A model generated the notes under the pieces. It ran no database searches, had not been told where the DNA came from, and saw only the letters and a program-made list of their open reading frames with translations. Made by a program: the position numbers and the translations under genes. Positions 26,865 to 36,556 of a DNA stretch of 64,000 nucleotides are shown here, in pieces; positions within the stretch are counted from its first letter, which is position 1; every line of letters begins with the position of its first letter. Location of the stretch: positions 186,001 to 250,000 of the forward strand of contig NZ_JHZC01000005.1 of the NCBI RefSeq assembly GCF_000621125.1, in the 5' to 3' direction. The DNA comes from Maribacter antarcticus DSM 21422. GTDB lineage: Bacteria > Bacteroidota > Bacteroidia > Flavobacteriales > Flavobacteriaceae.

Positions 26865-28247
26865 TTAAAATTTCGCATAAATATTGGAAAAAGCATCAAC
26901 AATAAGGGCATCGTCCGTGATAATACATTTGTTCATTGGGTAAATGACTAACTTTTGAGTGGCTTCCTCAAAATTTTCTGACTTAAATTGTTTATCCATA
27001 TCTAGTCCTGAACTCTCTATTATTCTTTTCCAGTTTGCTTTGTCCGTTTGAAAATTTATCCCAACAAAATCTAATTCAGGTTTCGATTTAGAAAGCTGAA
27101 TTACTCTTTTAAAAATATTTTGGTAATGCGACTTATTCGTGCCCGTCCAAAAGTAGAAAACCGTTTTTTTACTTCTTGCTATTTCAGTCAAGGTTACGGA
27201 CTCGTCGTTTACGGATAAAACGGGTATTGATGGTATTGGGTTATTGGGCTGTATGTTACGAATTCCTTCATAAAGTTCTTCTATTTCCTTTATGTGCATA
27301 TTATTTCCCGAAACGGTTACAAAATCATCCAAGAACATTTTATTATTGCTAGGAGAATCGTGCTCCTTTAACAAATAATCGAATGCAACATTTCTAAAAA
27401 GATTGTCCCTAAGCTCTTTCTCTACTACTAAGCTATCAATCACATGTAATTTATGTATATTAAAATGTAGTTGTTTTTTTGTGCTGGCTGCACTGTCTTT
27501 ACAGCTATGTTTGCACGTCATATAAGAAAGGTTACCAAGGTGGGATTTCATAAAATCGTAATAGGGTCTTAAGTAACTTAGCTCTGTATCGTTATAGCTT
27601 ATATTTTGTCTATAACCATAAAAATTAGCGTCCATGTCATGAAGGCCATGTTCGCTAAGCTTTCTTTTATGCTCAAAGGGGTATATCTCCAAATACGTAT
27701 AATACGTATAGTCAATACTTGCTTTCGCTATTCTAAACGCCTTTTCCGATAATTTGGACTCTTCATTTATTACGTTAAGAGTTTTGAGCTTATCCCTTCT
27801 AAGTTTATTTATCTTGTCTGTAAATTCAGTAGATTCTAAATTATAATATTCCTTACGAACCGTTTGTTCCTCTTCTTCTTGCGTTAAAAAAAGTTCTAAT
27901 AAAAAATTATTAAGATTTTCATTACTTCCAGAAAAGACTAAGGACTCATCAAAATAAAGTGTATTCAAACGAACCATCAAACTATCACCTTGTTCCAGAT
28001 AAACGTATTGGAATTCGGGGGCATGGTTAAAATGGTAAAGTCCGTCCTCAACGGAATTGAATTTAAAGGTAAATCTGTTTGTACCATCCAACCTGGCAGA
28101 GTCGATTACTTTAGTACCTTTTAATAGTACCACGTAGTCACTACTAGGATTAACAATTTCCCCTGCAAATAATACGTAATCCTTTTTTTCTATAGAAGTG
28201 CAGCCTGCTGCAAAAATTACAATTACAAGAAGTAAAAATTTCTTCAT
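26865..28247 (-). CDS. Thioredoxin-like lipoprotein lacking the CxxC motif
   Basis: 460 residues. The lipobox IVIFAAGCTS anchors it. An N-terminal DUF4369-like beta domain (about 25-110, FAGEIVNPSSDYVVLLKGTK) is followed by a helical middle and a C-terminal thioredoxin-fold domain (from about 345). Where TlpA/ResA-like proteins have W-C-x-x-C, this one reads FYFWTGTNKSHYQNIF: the tryptophan and context remain but both cysteines are gone. The domain order matches Bacteroidota TlpA-family lipoproteins. Loss of the cysteines argues against disulfide exchange, and it may bind rather than reduce its partner. Confidence 0.8.
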   Translation of the reverse strand: MKKFLLLVIVIFAAGCTSIEKKDYVLFAGEIVNPSSDYVVLLKGTKVIDSARLDGTNRFTFKFNSVEDGLYHFNHAPEFQYVYLEQGDSLMVRLNTLYFDESLVFSGSNENLNNFLLELFLTQEEEEQTVRKEYYNLESTEFTDKINKLRRDKLKTLNVINEESKLSEKAFRIAKASIDYTYYTYLEIYPFEHKRKLSEHGLHDMDANFYGYRQNISYNDTELSYLRPYYDFMKSHLGNLSYMTCKHSCKDSAASTKKQLHFNIHKLHVIDSLVVEKELRDNLFRNVAFDYLLKEHDSPSNNKMFLDDFVTVSGNNMHIKEIEELYEGIRNIQPNNPIPSIPVLSVNDESVTLTEIARSKKTVFYFWTGTNKSHYQNIFKRVIQLSKSKPELDFVGINFQTDKANWKRIIESSGLDMDKQFKSENFEEATQKLVIYPMNKCIITDDALIVDAFSNIYAKF

Positions 28248-28269
28248 ATAAAAACAGAATTATTCAAAC

Positions 28270-28277
28270 CAAATTTA
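28270..28277 (-). promoter_or_regulatory. -7 element for the thioredoxin-like lipoprotein
   Basis: The complement reads TAAATTTG, an exact TAnnTTTG match 22 bases from the start codon at 28247. Confidence 0.45.
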
Positions 28278-28393
28278 AGGAAGACCTATCTCCAATGCTG
28301 TTAATGATGCGTTAAATATTATAGGGGTTAATATATCAAGATAAGCAAACCTGATAGGCCGTAAGAATGTTAGCTTACCCGTATAAAATTAGC

Positions 28394-28401
28394 TATTTTT
28401 G
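28394..28401 (+). promoter_or_regulatory. -7 element of the ABC-F gene
   Basis: TATTTTTG lies 25 bases before the ATG at 28427. A start about seven bases downstream would fall after the alternative upstream start at 28367, which supports 28427. Confidence 0.5.
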
Positions 28402-28426
28402 CACCGATTTTAAAAATAAAGTTGTT

Positions 28427-30055
28427 ATGTTATCTGTATCTAATTTATCGGTCCAATTCGGAAAAAGGGTGTTATTCGATGAAGTAAACGTTTCTTTTAC
28501 ACGAGGAAATTGCTATGGAATTATCGGTGCCAATGGTGCTGGAAAGTCAACCTTACTTAAAATTATGTCAGGTCAGATAGATCCTACCTCGGGGCATGTA
28601 CATTTAGAACCTACCAAAAGGATGTCCATCTTGGAACAGAACCACAACTCGTCCGATACTTTTACCGTATTAGAAACCGTGGTCAAAGGAAACAAACCGC
28701 TTTACGAAATTAAGAAAGAAATCGATGCTCTTTATGCAGATTATGATGATAAAGACGCAGATAGAATAGGGGAACTGCAGGTACGGTTCGAGGAGATGAA
28801 CGGTTGGAATGCGGAGAGTAACGCTGCATCATTATTATCCAATCTGGGAATTAATGCTGAACAGCATCTCACCCTTATGTCCGATATGGATTCAAAATTA
28901 AAGCTAAGGGTTTTATTGGCCCAAGCGCTTTTTGGAAACCCCGATGTGCTTATTATGGATGAGCCTACCAACGATTTGGATTATGAAACCATCAACTGGT
29001 TAGAACATTTCTTGGCAGACTACGAGAATACGGTAATCGTTGTTTCGCATGACCGTCACTTTTTGGATACCGTTTGTACTCATATAGGAGATATAGATTT
29101 TGGCAAACTGAACCTGTACTCTGGTAATTATACTTTTTGGTACGAAAGCAGCCAACTGGCGGCAAGGCAAAGAGCACAGCAGAATAAGAAATCTGAGGAA
29201 AAGGCAAAGGAACTCCAGGAATTTATCATGAGATTTAGTGCTAACGTGGCTAAAAGTAAACAAGCAACCTCTAGAAAGAAGATGTTGTCTAAATTAAAGA
29301 TTGATGATATTAAACCTTCTAGCAGAAGATACCCGGCTATCATATTTGAAAGGGAGCGGGAAGCAGGAGACCAAATATTGAATGTTGACGGTCTTTCTGC
29401 AACGACTGCTGAAGGAGAGGTTTTATTTAACAATGTAAATATTAACCTTTCTAAGGGTGATAAGATTGCAATAATTTCGAGGGACTCAAGAGCTACAAGT
29501 GCTTTTTATGAAATCATAAACAGCAATAGAAAAGCGGACAAAGGTACTTTTCAATGGGGGGTAACGACAACGCAATCCTACCTTCCGGCCGATAATTCCC
29601 ATTATTTTGAACAAAATATTAATTTAGTAGATTGGTTACGCCAATGGGCAACAACAGAAGAAGAACGCGAAGAAGTATATATCAGAGGCTTTTTGGGTAA
29701 GATGTTGTTCAGTGGTGAAGAAGCATTAAAAAAATGTACAGTGCTTTCTGGAGGAGAAAAAGTGCGATGTATGTTGAGCAGAATGATGATGCTAAGAGCT
29801 AATGTGCTTATGCTAGACGAACCAACCAACCACTTAGATCTTGAAAGTATTACTGCATTTAATAACTCTTTAAAGAATTTTAAAGGTACTGTTCTATTCA
29901 CTACGCATGATCATGAATTTGCTCAAACCGTGGCAAATAGGATTATAGAATTAACTCCAAAAGGCAATATTGACCGCTATTCCACGTTTGATGAATACAT
30001 GTCTGACAAGGCATTGAAGGAGCAGAGGGGCAAGATGTATGCAGTTCCAGTTTAG
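28427..30055 (+). CDS. ABC-F family ribosome-associated ATPase, YbiT type
   Basis: 542 residues from ATG 28427; the 20 codons upstream to 28367 lack family similarity and precede the predicted promoter start. Two ABC domains are present: Walker A GANGAGKS with LMDEPTND-type Walker B, and a second with an altered Walker A region (ISRDSRATSAFYEI) and LSGGEKVRC plus LMLDEPTNHLDLES. The linker between them is helical and basic (AKSKQATSRKKMLSK). The second site departs from GxxGxGK[ST], as in YbiT-type members. ABC-F proteins act at the ribosomal E site to relieve stalling. No membrane segments, so not a transporter. Confidence 0.92.
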   Translation: MLSVSNLSVQFGKRVLFDEVNVSFTRGNCYGIIGANGAGKSTLLKIMSGQIDPTSGHVHLEPTKRMSILEQNHNSSDTFTVLETVVKGNKPLYEIKKEIDALYADYDDKDADRIGELQVRFEEMNGWNAESNAASLLSNLGINAEQHLTLMSDMDSKLKLRVLLAQALFGNPDVLIMDEPTNDLDYETINWLEHFLADYENTVIVVSHDRHFLDTVCTHIGDIDFGKLNLYSGNYTFWYESSQLAARQRAQQNKKSEEKAKELQEFIMRFSANVAKSKQATSRKKMLSKLKIDDIKPSSRRYPAIIFEREREAGDQILNVDGLSATTAEGEVLFNNVNINLSKGDKIAIISRDSRATSAFYEIINSNRKADKGTFQWGVTTTQSYLPADNSHYFEQNINLVDWLRQWATTEEEREEVYIRGFLGKMLFSGEEALKKCTVLSGGEKVRCMLSRMMMLRANVLMLDEPTNHLDLESITAFNNSLKNFKGTVLFTTHDHEFAQTVANRIIELTPKGNIDRYSTFDEYMSDKALKEQRGKMYAVPV

Positions 30056-30083
30056 CATACACATCTAACCAAATACTTACATC

Positions 30084-31205
30084 ATGAAAATCTGGACGCT
30101 TTTTGCCAGCGTACTGTTTGGCGCCACGATTCTCGGCTGCAGTACTTCCAACACTTCTCTTCAAGAGGGAGGGCGAGAATTATCACTCACTAATTACCAA
30201 GTACTAGTAAGCGGCGGCTCCGGTTTTTACGCACAAAATATAGTATCAGATTCGGATGGACTTTCCGTAACTAATAGTCCCAATATATTTCCAGGCGGTA
30301 CAACAGCATCACTTGAATTTAGAGCTAGTTCTAAGATTACATTTTATCATAAAACTGATACCTGTGGAGGAACCGTATTATTTTATGATTTTGAGGATGG
30401 TTTGGAATTTGAATTACCTGTTTTTTTGGATTTATCTTCCTGTACACTAACTGTAACTGCTGTTACCCAGCAGGATGACATGGTTTTTCTTTCCTACTAC
30501 CTAGATCGTAGCGGAAAGAATCAAGCATTTTTTGTAAGAAGTATTAATATAAACACCAAGAATTTTACCGATTTCGAATTAAATCAAAAGCCAACGCAGT
30601 TGGCAGTATCGAATAGCCGATTGTTCGTTCTAACGAGGGATGAGAGCCAAACAAGTGCCTATGCGCTTAAGATAATAGATATTGAGATAAACACAAAAAT
30701 CCATGAAATAGATTTGGGTTTAGATGTTGGAACTATCTTCACTAAGACCAACGGAGATATTATTATAAGCTATCCCAATGCACATACAACTTTGGACAGC
30801 AACTCTTTAAACCCTTCATATACCAGATATAATTCAGGTTCCGAGCCGCACTTTTACAATGCGCAACATATTATTTTTGACGAATCTGGGAGAATGTATT
30901 ATATAAGAAATACTGCGTTAGATTCTGAAACAGATGGCATTACAGCAACGCACGATTTTAATTCAAATAGTACCGTGCTGTATTATTTTGAAAATTTCTT
31001 AAACGAGGCACAGTTTAAGGTTGAGTTTGATATAGAAACCACAACAACCTTAAACTATGACGACGTTAATGACTTGATTTTGATAGGATACAAAAAAAAT
31101 ACAACTTCTGGCGGCGGTATTATAAGAATTACCCCTGCACCTAATTTAACTTTTGTTGATAATTTAGATTTAGAGGATATTCCGGCTCATATATTTCAGA
31201 ACTGA
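30084..31205 (+). CDS. Lipoprotein, propeller-like, function unknown
   Basis: 373 residues. The lipobox reads FGATILGCSTS. The body is strand-rich with repeated short blade-like units (for example SGFYAQNIVSDSDGLSV, QPT-like QKPTQLAVSNSRLFVLT, and GGIIRITPAPNLTFVDNL), which suggests a beta-propeller or similar all-beta fold. A conserved-looking pair of cysteines (DTCGG and LSSCTLT) may form a disulfide. It follows the ABC-F gene by 28 bases and could be on the same transcript. No catalytic motif is visible. Confidence 0.75.
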   Translation: MKIWTLFASVLFGATILGCSTSNTSLQEGGRELSLTNYQVLVSGGSGFYAQNIVSDSDGLSVTNSPNIFPGGTTASLEFRASSKITFYHKTDTCGGTVLFYDFEDGLEFELPVFLDLSSCTLTVTAVTQQDDMVFLSYYLDRSGKNQAFFVRSININTKNFTDFELNQKPTQLAVSNSRLFVLTRDESQTSAYALKIIDIEINTKIHEIDLGLDVGTIFTKTNGDIIISYPNAHTTLDSNSLNPSYTRYNSGSEPHFYNAQHIIFDESGRMYYIRNTALDSETDGITATHDFNSNSTVLYYFENFLNEAQFKVEFDIETTTTLNYDDVNDLILIGYKKNTTSGGGIIRITPAPNLTFVDNLDLEDIPAHIFQN

Positions 31206-31235
31206 TTAAGGAAAAGAAAACGTTGGTACTATACC

Positions 31236-31958
31236 TTACGCATTAAAATACTTACTGTTCCAAATTGCTGGATTGAAGTTTTTACCTAAAGCAAAACCGT
31301 AGAAAATGACAACGGCAGCGATAGATTTAAACATAAAAAAATAAAGAATCCAAAACTCAACAGACGAATTTGACTTAGAAAATAAACCTTCAGGCACCAT
31401 GAGGGTGACCAAAAAACTGATTGCAAACACTAAAACAGCTAAGTTTATAATATTTTTAAAAGGCCACATCAAGGCTTTTCTCAAGGGATGTAAATCATTT
31501 CCCCATTGGTGTATCAAATAAAAATAACCGTTACCAATAGGAGCGAATAATAAAGGGTCGTCTTTATCTTCTAGTTTAAAAAGTTTTGAAGGTGCAATTA
31601 TCTTAAACCCTTTCAATTCTATTTTATGTTCTTTTTCTAGAGATTTTATTTTAGAAATGCCCTCAACTGGTATCTCACCTTTAAAATAACGCGAATCCAA
31701 AAACCGTAGACGATAATCTATACATATCTTTTTTATGTCGGTCACGTGAAAAATCTTTGAACTTTCCAATAAATCGAAATCAAAACTATTGGTTAACGCA
31801 CCGCCACCATTGGCTATGCTTTTTTTGATTCGTAGATGTTGCTCATCTAAAGTATTGAGAATGGCGAATACCTCATTGAGCACCTGTTCTTCGCCGATGG
31901 GATTTTTAGCTTTTACCCGAGCTAGTTTCTCTTGAATATTAGTTTTTTGTAGGAACAT
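31236..31958 (-). CDS. Hypothetical membrane protein with cytosolic N-terminal domain
   Basis: 240 residues. The first 165 residues are soluble and charged; they contain a helical start (EKLARVKAKNPIGEEQVLNEVFAILNTL) and a mixed region with CIDYRLRFLDSRYFKG. Two transmembrane helices follow (INLAVLVFAISFLVTLMVP and WILYFFMFKSIAAVVIFYGF). I do not recognise the family. It is single-gene and convergent with the preceding lipoprotein gene. A -7 element is seen at 31984. Confidence 0.7.
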   Translation of the reverse strand: MFLQKTNIQEKLARVKAKNPIGEEQVLNEVFAILNTLDEQHLRIKKSIANGGGALTNSFDFDLLESSKIFHVTDIKKICIDYRLRFLDSRYFKGEIPVEGISKIKSLEKEHKIELKGFKIIAPSKLFKLEDKDDPLLFAPIGNGYFYLIHQWGNDLHPLRKALMWPFKNIINLAVLVFAISFLVTLMVPEGLFSKSNSSVEFWILYFFMFKSIAAVVIFYGFALGKNFNPAIWNSKYFNA

Positions 31959-31983
31959 ATTTTCTTTTTTTTAGCAATGGTAT

Positions 31984-31991
31984 CAAAGTTA
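31984..31991 (-). promoter_or_regulatory. -7 element for the membrane protein at 31236-31958
   Basis: The complement reads TAACTTTG, an exact match to TAnnTTTG, 25 bases from the start at 31958. No -33 TTTG is at the right distance. Confidence 0.45.
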
Positions 31992-32167
31992 CCTAATAAA
32001 TGATGTCAATGGAATTTTGTTTAATGTTTCGAAATGTTAATATTTTGTTAATATACTTATGTCCTTTATTTTTTATTATGTTGGATACCTCTTAAATTGT
32101 ACATTGTCCATGTAATTGACCCTTTCACCGGATTTTAGAACAATTCGCCCCGAACATAATTACCTAT

Positions 32168-32743
32168 ATGAAAAAATGGACCTCCCCTATTTCTCTTTGC
32201 ATACTATTGTTTGCACTAGTTCTAAAAGCTCAAGAACCTTCTACACCTATAATATTACCTATAGTTTCTAATTACGTAATGGATCCAGAAAAATCCATAC
32301 TTACCAATGCGGAGACATCCGATAGACATAGCACTTTAATGTCGGCCTTGCGTGCTACTGATTTGGACAAAGTACTCGGATACAAGGGACAATTTACAGT
32401 TTTTGCCCCTTCAGACATGGCTTTTGAAAAGCTTTCAAAACTAACCACCAAAAGGTTAATGGACCCTAAGAATAAAAAGGAATTAAAAGCTATTCTCTCA
32501 TGCCACATCGTAGCAGCCAAACTTTCGGCCTCTACTATTTTAAAATCGATGTGCAGAGGAGGTGGAAAGGCAAGTTTTACGACCATACTAGGAGAAAAAA
32601 TTACTGCAACAATGAACGGCATTGATATCATACTTAGGGATAAGCATGGCAACAAAGCGAAAATAGTATTGGCAGATGCCAACCAGAGCAATGGGGTTAT
32701 ACACGAAGTAGACAGTGTTTTCTTGCCTATTGCTGCGTTATAA
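32168..32743 (+). CDS. Secreted fasciclin (FAS1) domain protein
   Basis: 191 residues. A signal peptide (WTSPISLCILLFALVLKAQ) precedes one FAS1 domain. Its H1 motif is readable as LDKVLGYKGQFTVFAPSDMAFEKL, and the H2-like region is ADANQSNGVIHEVDSVFLP. FAS1 domains mediate adhesion or matrix contacts outside the cell. A conserved Cys pair (SCHIVAAKL, MCRGGGKASF) is visible. It is convergent with pheT, whose stop lies only 23 bases away. Confidence 0.92.
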   Translation: MKKWTSPISLCILLFALVLKAQEPSTPIILPIVSNYVMDPEKSILTNAETSDRHSTLMSALRATDLDKVLGYKGQFTVFAPSDMAFEKLSKLTTKRLMDPKNKKELKAILSCHIVAAKLSASTILKSMCRGGGKASFTTILGEKITATMNGIDIILRDKHGNKAKIVLADANQSNGVIHEVDSVFLPIAAL

Positions 32744-32766
32744 CCACCACAACTTATAAACTATAC

Positions 32767-35196
32767 TTATCTTAATTCTGCATTCAATTCGGTTTCGTAG
32801 CTTCTTTGTAGTTTAGACATTATCTTTTCAATTTGTTTGTCTGTTAATGTCTTATTTTGATCTTGTATGGTAAAACTAACTGCATAGGATTTTTTCCCTT
32901 CTGGCAGCTTTTCTCCCTTGTACACATCAAATAAACTAATATTCTTTAACAGTTTTCGCTCGTTTTTATAGGCAATATCATAAACCTGTTTAAATGTTAC
33001 CGACTGGTCTAGCAACAAAGCAAAATCCCGCTTCACCTCTGGATATTTAGAGATTTCGCTGAATACAACTTCCTTCTTATTCATTACTTTTAAAATGACA
33101 TCCCAATTAAAACTAGCAAACAAAATTTCCTGTTTGATATCAAACCTCTTTAAAATTGCTTTTTTGACCACCCCAAAAGATACTAAGGTCATTGGCCCCT
33201 TCGTCAATGACAGTCCTTCTGCAAATAAACCTGAGGTATCCGGTTGACTAGCACTATCCTTTATGCCCAACTTAGACAAGACGGTTTCTACAATAGATTT
33301 CATCTGAAAAAAGCCGGTAGTTTGGGTAATCCCTGTCCAACTGGGCTCCTGTTTGGCTCCGCTTAAAAGTATGCTCAGGTATTTTTCCTCTATTCGATTG
33401 TCACTTAACGTATAATATGTTTTACCAAATTCAAAAAGCTTTAGGTTTTGCCTTTTTCTATTGATGTTATACGCTGCAACTTCCAACGCCGAAAAAATAG
33501 AATTTTTTCTTAATATGGATAAATCTCCACTTAGCGGGTTAACCAGTGTTACTTCTTTTTTAGTAGATGAATTATCTTCCAACAAGGTATTGTACTCAGG
33601 AGTGGTTAAACTGTTTGTCAAAATCTCATAACAGCCCTTAGCTGCAAGTAAATTTCCGATGGCATGCTGCACTTTATAGTCCTCAAATGCACTTGCACTT
33701 GCCACAGAAGCGTTGAGTTTTTCACTAAACGCTACGTTATTATAGCCATATACCCTAAGAATTTCTTCAATGACATCTACTTGCCTTTGAACATCAACCC
33801 TGTAGGGTGGGACGGAAAGGCCCATTCCAGATTCTGTTACATTCTTTACCTTAATATCCAACGAGGCCAAAATAGATTTTATGGTATCCGTAGGAATTTC
33901 TTGCCCTATAAGTTTATTGATTTTTTCAAAAGCTAAGAACACTTCAGAATTCTCTTTCTTATTGGGATAAAGGTCAACAATGTCCGAGGTAATATCCCCT
34001 CCGGCGATTTCCCTTATTAATAACGCAGCCCGTTTTAAAGCGTATTCTACATTTTCTATATCGATACCTCTTTCAAATCGGAAGGAGGCATCCGTATTCA
34101 ATCCATGTCTCTTTGCAGATTTTCTAATCGAAACAGGGTTAAAATAAGCACTCTCTAAAAAAATAGAGGTCGTATACTCCGTTACTCCGGAATTTAAACC
34201 ACCAAATACCCCGGCAATACACATGGGTTTCTCTGCATCACAAATCATTAAATCTTCTTCGTGTAGCTCAAGCTCTAAACCGTCCAAGGTGGTAAACTTA
34301 GTTCCTTTTGGCAGGGTCTTGACAATAATCTTTGCCCCTTTAATCTTTGCTGCATCAAACGCGTGTAGGGGCTGTCCCAAATCATGAAGCACATAGTTGG
34401 TCGCATCTACTAAATTGTTCTTTGGCATAATACCGATAGCTCTTAACCTATTCTTTAACCAGTCTGGCGAAGGCTGCACTATCAAATTACTTAGGGTTAC
34501 CCCGCAGTATCTGGGTGCCAATTGGTTATCCTCAATATCAACATCGATACGTAATGAACGACTGTCTACATGAAAATGACTTGTAGGCGGTGTAATTAGC
34601 TCTTTCGTAATCTCCCGCTGTAGTAGACCTGCCTTTAAGTCTCTTGCTACCCCAAAATGGCTCATGGCATCCGATCTGTTGGGTGTAAGTCCAATTTCAA
34701 AAACTTCATCGTTTTCTACTTCGAACAATGCTGCACAAGGTGTTCCAGCTTCAAGACTTTCTTCTAAAACCATGATGCCCTCGTGACTTTCACCAAGCCC
34801 TAATTCATCTTCCGCACAAATCATTCCATGACTTTCTTCTCCTCTTATCTTGCCTTTTTTAATAATCCATTCTTCCCCTTCAGCAGTATATAATTTTGTC
34901 CCTATGGTAGCCACAGGTACTTTTTGACCCTTAGCAACATTAGGGGCGCCACAAACTATTTGTAGGGGAATTTCTCCACCAATATCAACCGTTGTTAATT
35001 TTAACTTATCTGCGTTAGGATGCTTTTCACAGGTAAGCACGTGGCCAACCACAATACCTTTTAAACCACCCTTAACGGATTCAAATGGTGTGATTCCTTC
35101 AACTTCTAGACCTAAATCTGTTAAAAGTTCACCAGTATTTTGGGAATCCCAATCAATATGTATAAACTGCTTTAGCCAGTTGTAAGAAATTTTCAT
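32767..35196 (-). CDS. pheT: Phenylalanine-tRNA ligase beta subunit
   Basis: 809 residues, full length for PheT. The N-terminal tRNA-binding OB fold (VVGHVLTCEKHPNADKLKLTTVD), the B3/B4 editing domain (ending around DLGQPLHAFDAAKI), the B5 domain and the catalytic-core-like fold (B6/B7), and the C-terminal ferredoxin-like anticodon-binding domain (SKYPEVKRDFALLLDQ) are all present in order. It pairs with PheS (not in this window) to charge tRNA-Phe. It is monocistronic here. The catalytic site proper lies in PheS. Confidence 0.98.
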   Translation of the reverse strand: MKISYNWLKQFIHIDWDSQNTGELLTDLGLEVEGITPFESVKGGLKGIVVGHVLTCEKHPNADKLKLTTVDIGGEIPLQIVCGAPNVAKGQKVPVATIGTKLYTAEGEEWIIKKGKIRGEESHGMICAEDELGLGESHEGIMVLEESLEAGTPCAALFEVENDEVFEIGLTPNRSDAMSHFGVARDLKAGLLQREITKELITPPTSHFHVDSRSLRIDVDIEDNQLAPRYCGVTLSNLIVQPSPDWLKNRLRAIGIMPKNNLVDATNYVLHDLGQPLHAFDAAKIKGAKIIVKTLPKGTKFTTLDGLELELHEEDLMICDAEKPMCIAGVFGGLNSGVTEYTTSIFLESAYFNPVSIRKSAKRHGLNTDASFRFERGIDIENVEYALKRAALLIREIAGGDITSDIVDLYPNKKENSEVFLAFEKINKLIGQEIPTDTIKSILASLDIKVKNVTESGMGLSVPPYRVDVQRQVDVIEEILRVYGYNNVAFSEKLNASVASASAFEDYKVQHAIGNLLAAKGCYEILTNSLTTPEYNTLLEDNSSTKKEVTLVNPLSGDLSILRKNSIFSALEVAAYNINRKRQNLKLFEFGKTYYTLSDNRIEEKYLSILLSGAKQEPSWTGITQTTGFFQMKSIVETVLSKLGIKDSASQPDTSGLFAEGLSLTKGPMTLVSFGVVKKAILKRFDIKQEILFASFNWDVILKVMNKKEVVFSEISKYPEVKRDFALLLDQSVTFKQVYDIAYKNERKLLKNISLFDVYKGEKLPEGKKSYAVSFTIQDQNKTLTDKQIEKIMSKLQRSYETELNAELR

Positions 35197-35323
35197 TTGT
35201 TAGTTTTATAACGCGTAAAGATAAAACAATGTCAGAACACATTCAATATAGAACTTGTTGATTTGCCCTTAAATTTTTTAGTCCTCTATTTATGTCGTTA
35301 ATTCGTTTAAACTTAGTACACAT

Positions 35324-36550
35324 ATGAAGTATTCTATTTTTTGTTGTAGTTTTTTATTTTTGTTGTTGGCTTGTAAGCAATCCAAACCAGAAATACAACT
35401 CAATGAGGGCATATGGTTAGCGGAACTTACCACTTTGGATGATCAACAATTGCCCTTCAATTTTAAGCTCTACACAGCACCCGAAGGTGAATACATACTG
35501 GACATATTTAATGCGCAAGAGATTATTACTGTGGATGAAATTACAACCTTTAACGATTCCATTATCATTAAAGCCCCTGGTTTTAATGGTCGTATAGTCG
35601 GCACGTTTACTCCAAATAGTATTACCGGAAGGTTTATCATTGAAACTATGGATAGAAATATTGCGTTTAAAGCTGTTTTCGATACTCCGGTGCGGTTTAG
35701 GGATACTGCATCGCCCGAATTGAATATTTCAGGTATATGGGAAACCGAATTCAGTCCTAAAACAGAAGATCGATATATGGGTAAAGGTATATTTACCCAA
35801 AAAGAAGGAAATGTAATCGGAACGTTTAGAACGCCTACGGGGGATTACAGATTTCTTGAAGGTGTGGTTGACAAAGATTCTTTAAAACTATCCGCATTTG
35901 ACGGTGCACATGTATTTTTATTTCTTGCTAAAGTTACGGACTCCTCGCTTACAGGAATGTTTTATTCAGGCAACCATTTTAAAGAACCTTTTACAGCGGT
36001 AAGGAACGAAACTTTTGAGCTCCCCAGTCCAGATTCACTTACTTTTATCAAAGAAGGGTATGATAAATTCGACTTCTCCTTTCCCGATATAAAAGGGAAC
36101 ATGGTATCCCTATCTGATAAAAAATTTGAGAATAAAGTGGTCATTGTACAACTGATGGGTACCTGGTGTCCTAATTGCTTGGACGAGACACGGTTTTTGG
36201 TAGCGCATATTGAAGAAAATAAACAAAATAACCTTCAAGTAGTAGGCCTAGCCTTTGAATATGCTAAAACGAAAGAAGCCGCCATTAATGGCATAGAGCG
36301 CTTAGCGGATAGGGTAGGAATAAATTACCCGGTTTTATTGGCGCAATATGGCACTTCAGATAAAGAACAGGCACAACAAAAACTACCCATGCTCAATCAC
36401 GTGATGTCTTATCCGACAACCATTTTCATCGATAAAACCGGAGAGGTACGAAGAATTCATACTGGTTTCAACGGGCCGGCGACTGGAGATACCTACATAT
36501 CGTTTAAAGCAGAGTTTAGCGACTATGTAGCAAAGTTATTACAAGAATAA
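35324..36550 (+). CDS. TlpA-family thioredoxin-like lipoprotein
   Basis: 408 residues. The lipobox FLLLACKQS marks a lipoprotein. An N-terminal beta domain (about 30-240, GIWLAELTTLDDQQLPFNFKL) is followed by a redox thioredoxin fold with the active site GTWCPNCLDE (about residue 280) and a cis-Pro loop (MSYPTTIFIDKTG). It is predicted to reduce or exchange disulfides on exported proteins or heme-maturation partners in the periplasm. Compared with the related lipoprotein at 26865, this copy keeps its CxxC. It is convergent with leuB. Confidence 0.9.
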   Translation: MKYSIFCCSFLFLLLACKQSKPEIQLNEGIWLAELTTLDDQQLPFNFKLYTAPEGEYILDIFNAQEIITVDEITTFNDSIIIKAPGFNGRIVGTFTPNSITGRFIIETMDRNIAFKAVFDTPVRFRDTASPELNISGIWETEFSPKTEDRYMGKGIFTQKEGNVIGTFRTPTGDYRFLEGVVDKDSLKLSAFDGAHVFLFLAKVTDSSLTGMFYSGNHFKEPFTAVRNETFELPSPDSLTFIKEGYDKFDFSFPDIKGNMVSLSDKKFENKVVIVQLMGTWCPNCLDETRFLVAHIEENKQNNLQVVGLAFEYAKTKEAAINGIERLADRVGINYPVLLAQYGTSDKEQAQQKLPMLNHVMSYPTTIFIDKTGEVRRIHTGFNGPATGDTYISFKAEFSDYVAKLLQE

Positions 36551-36556
36551 CAAGGG

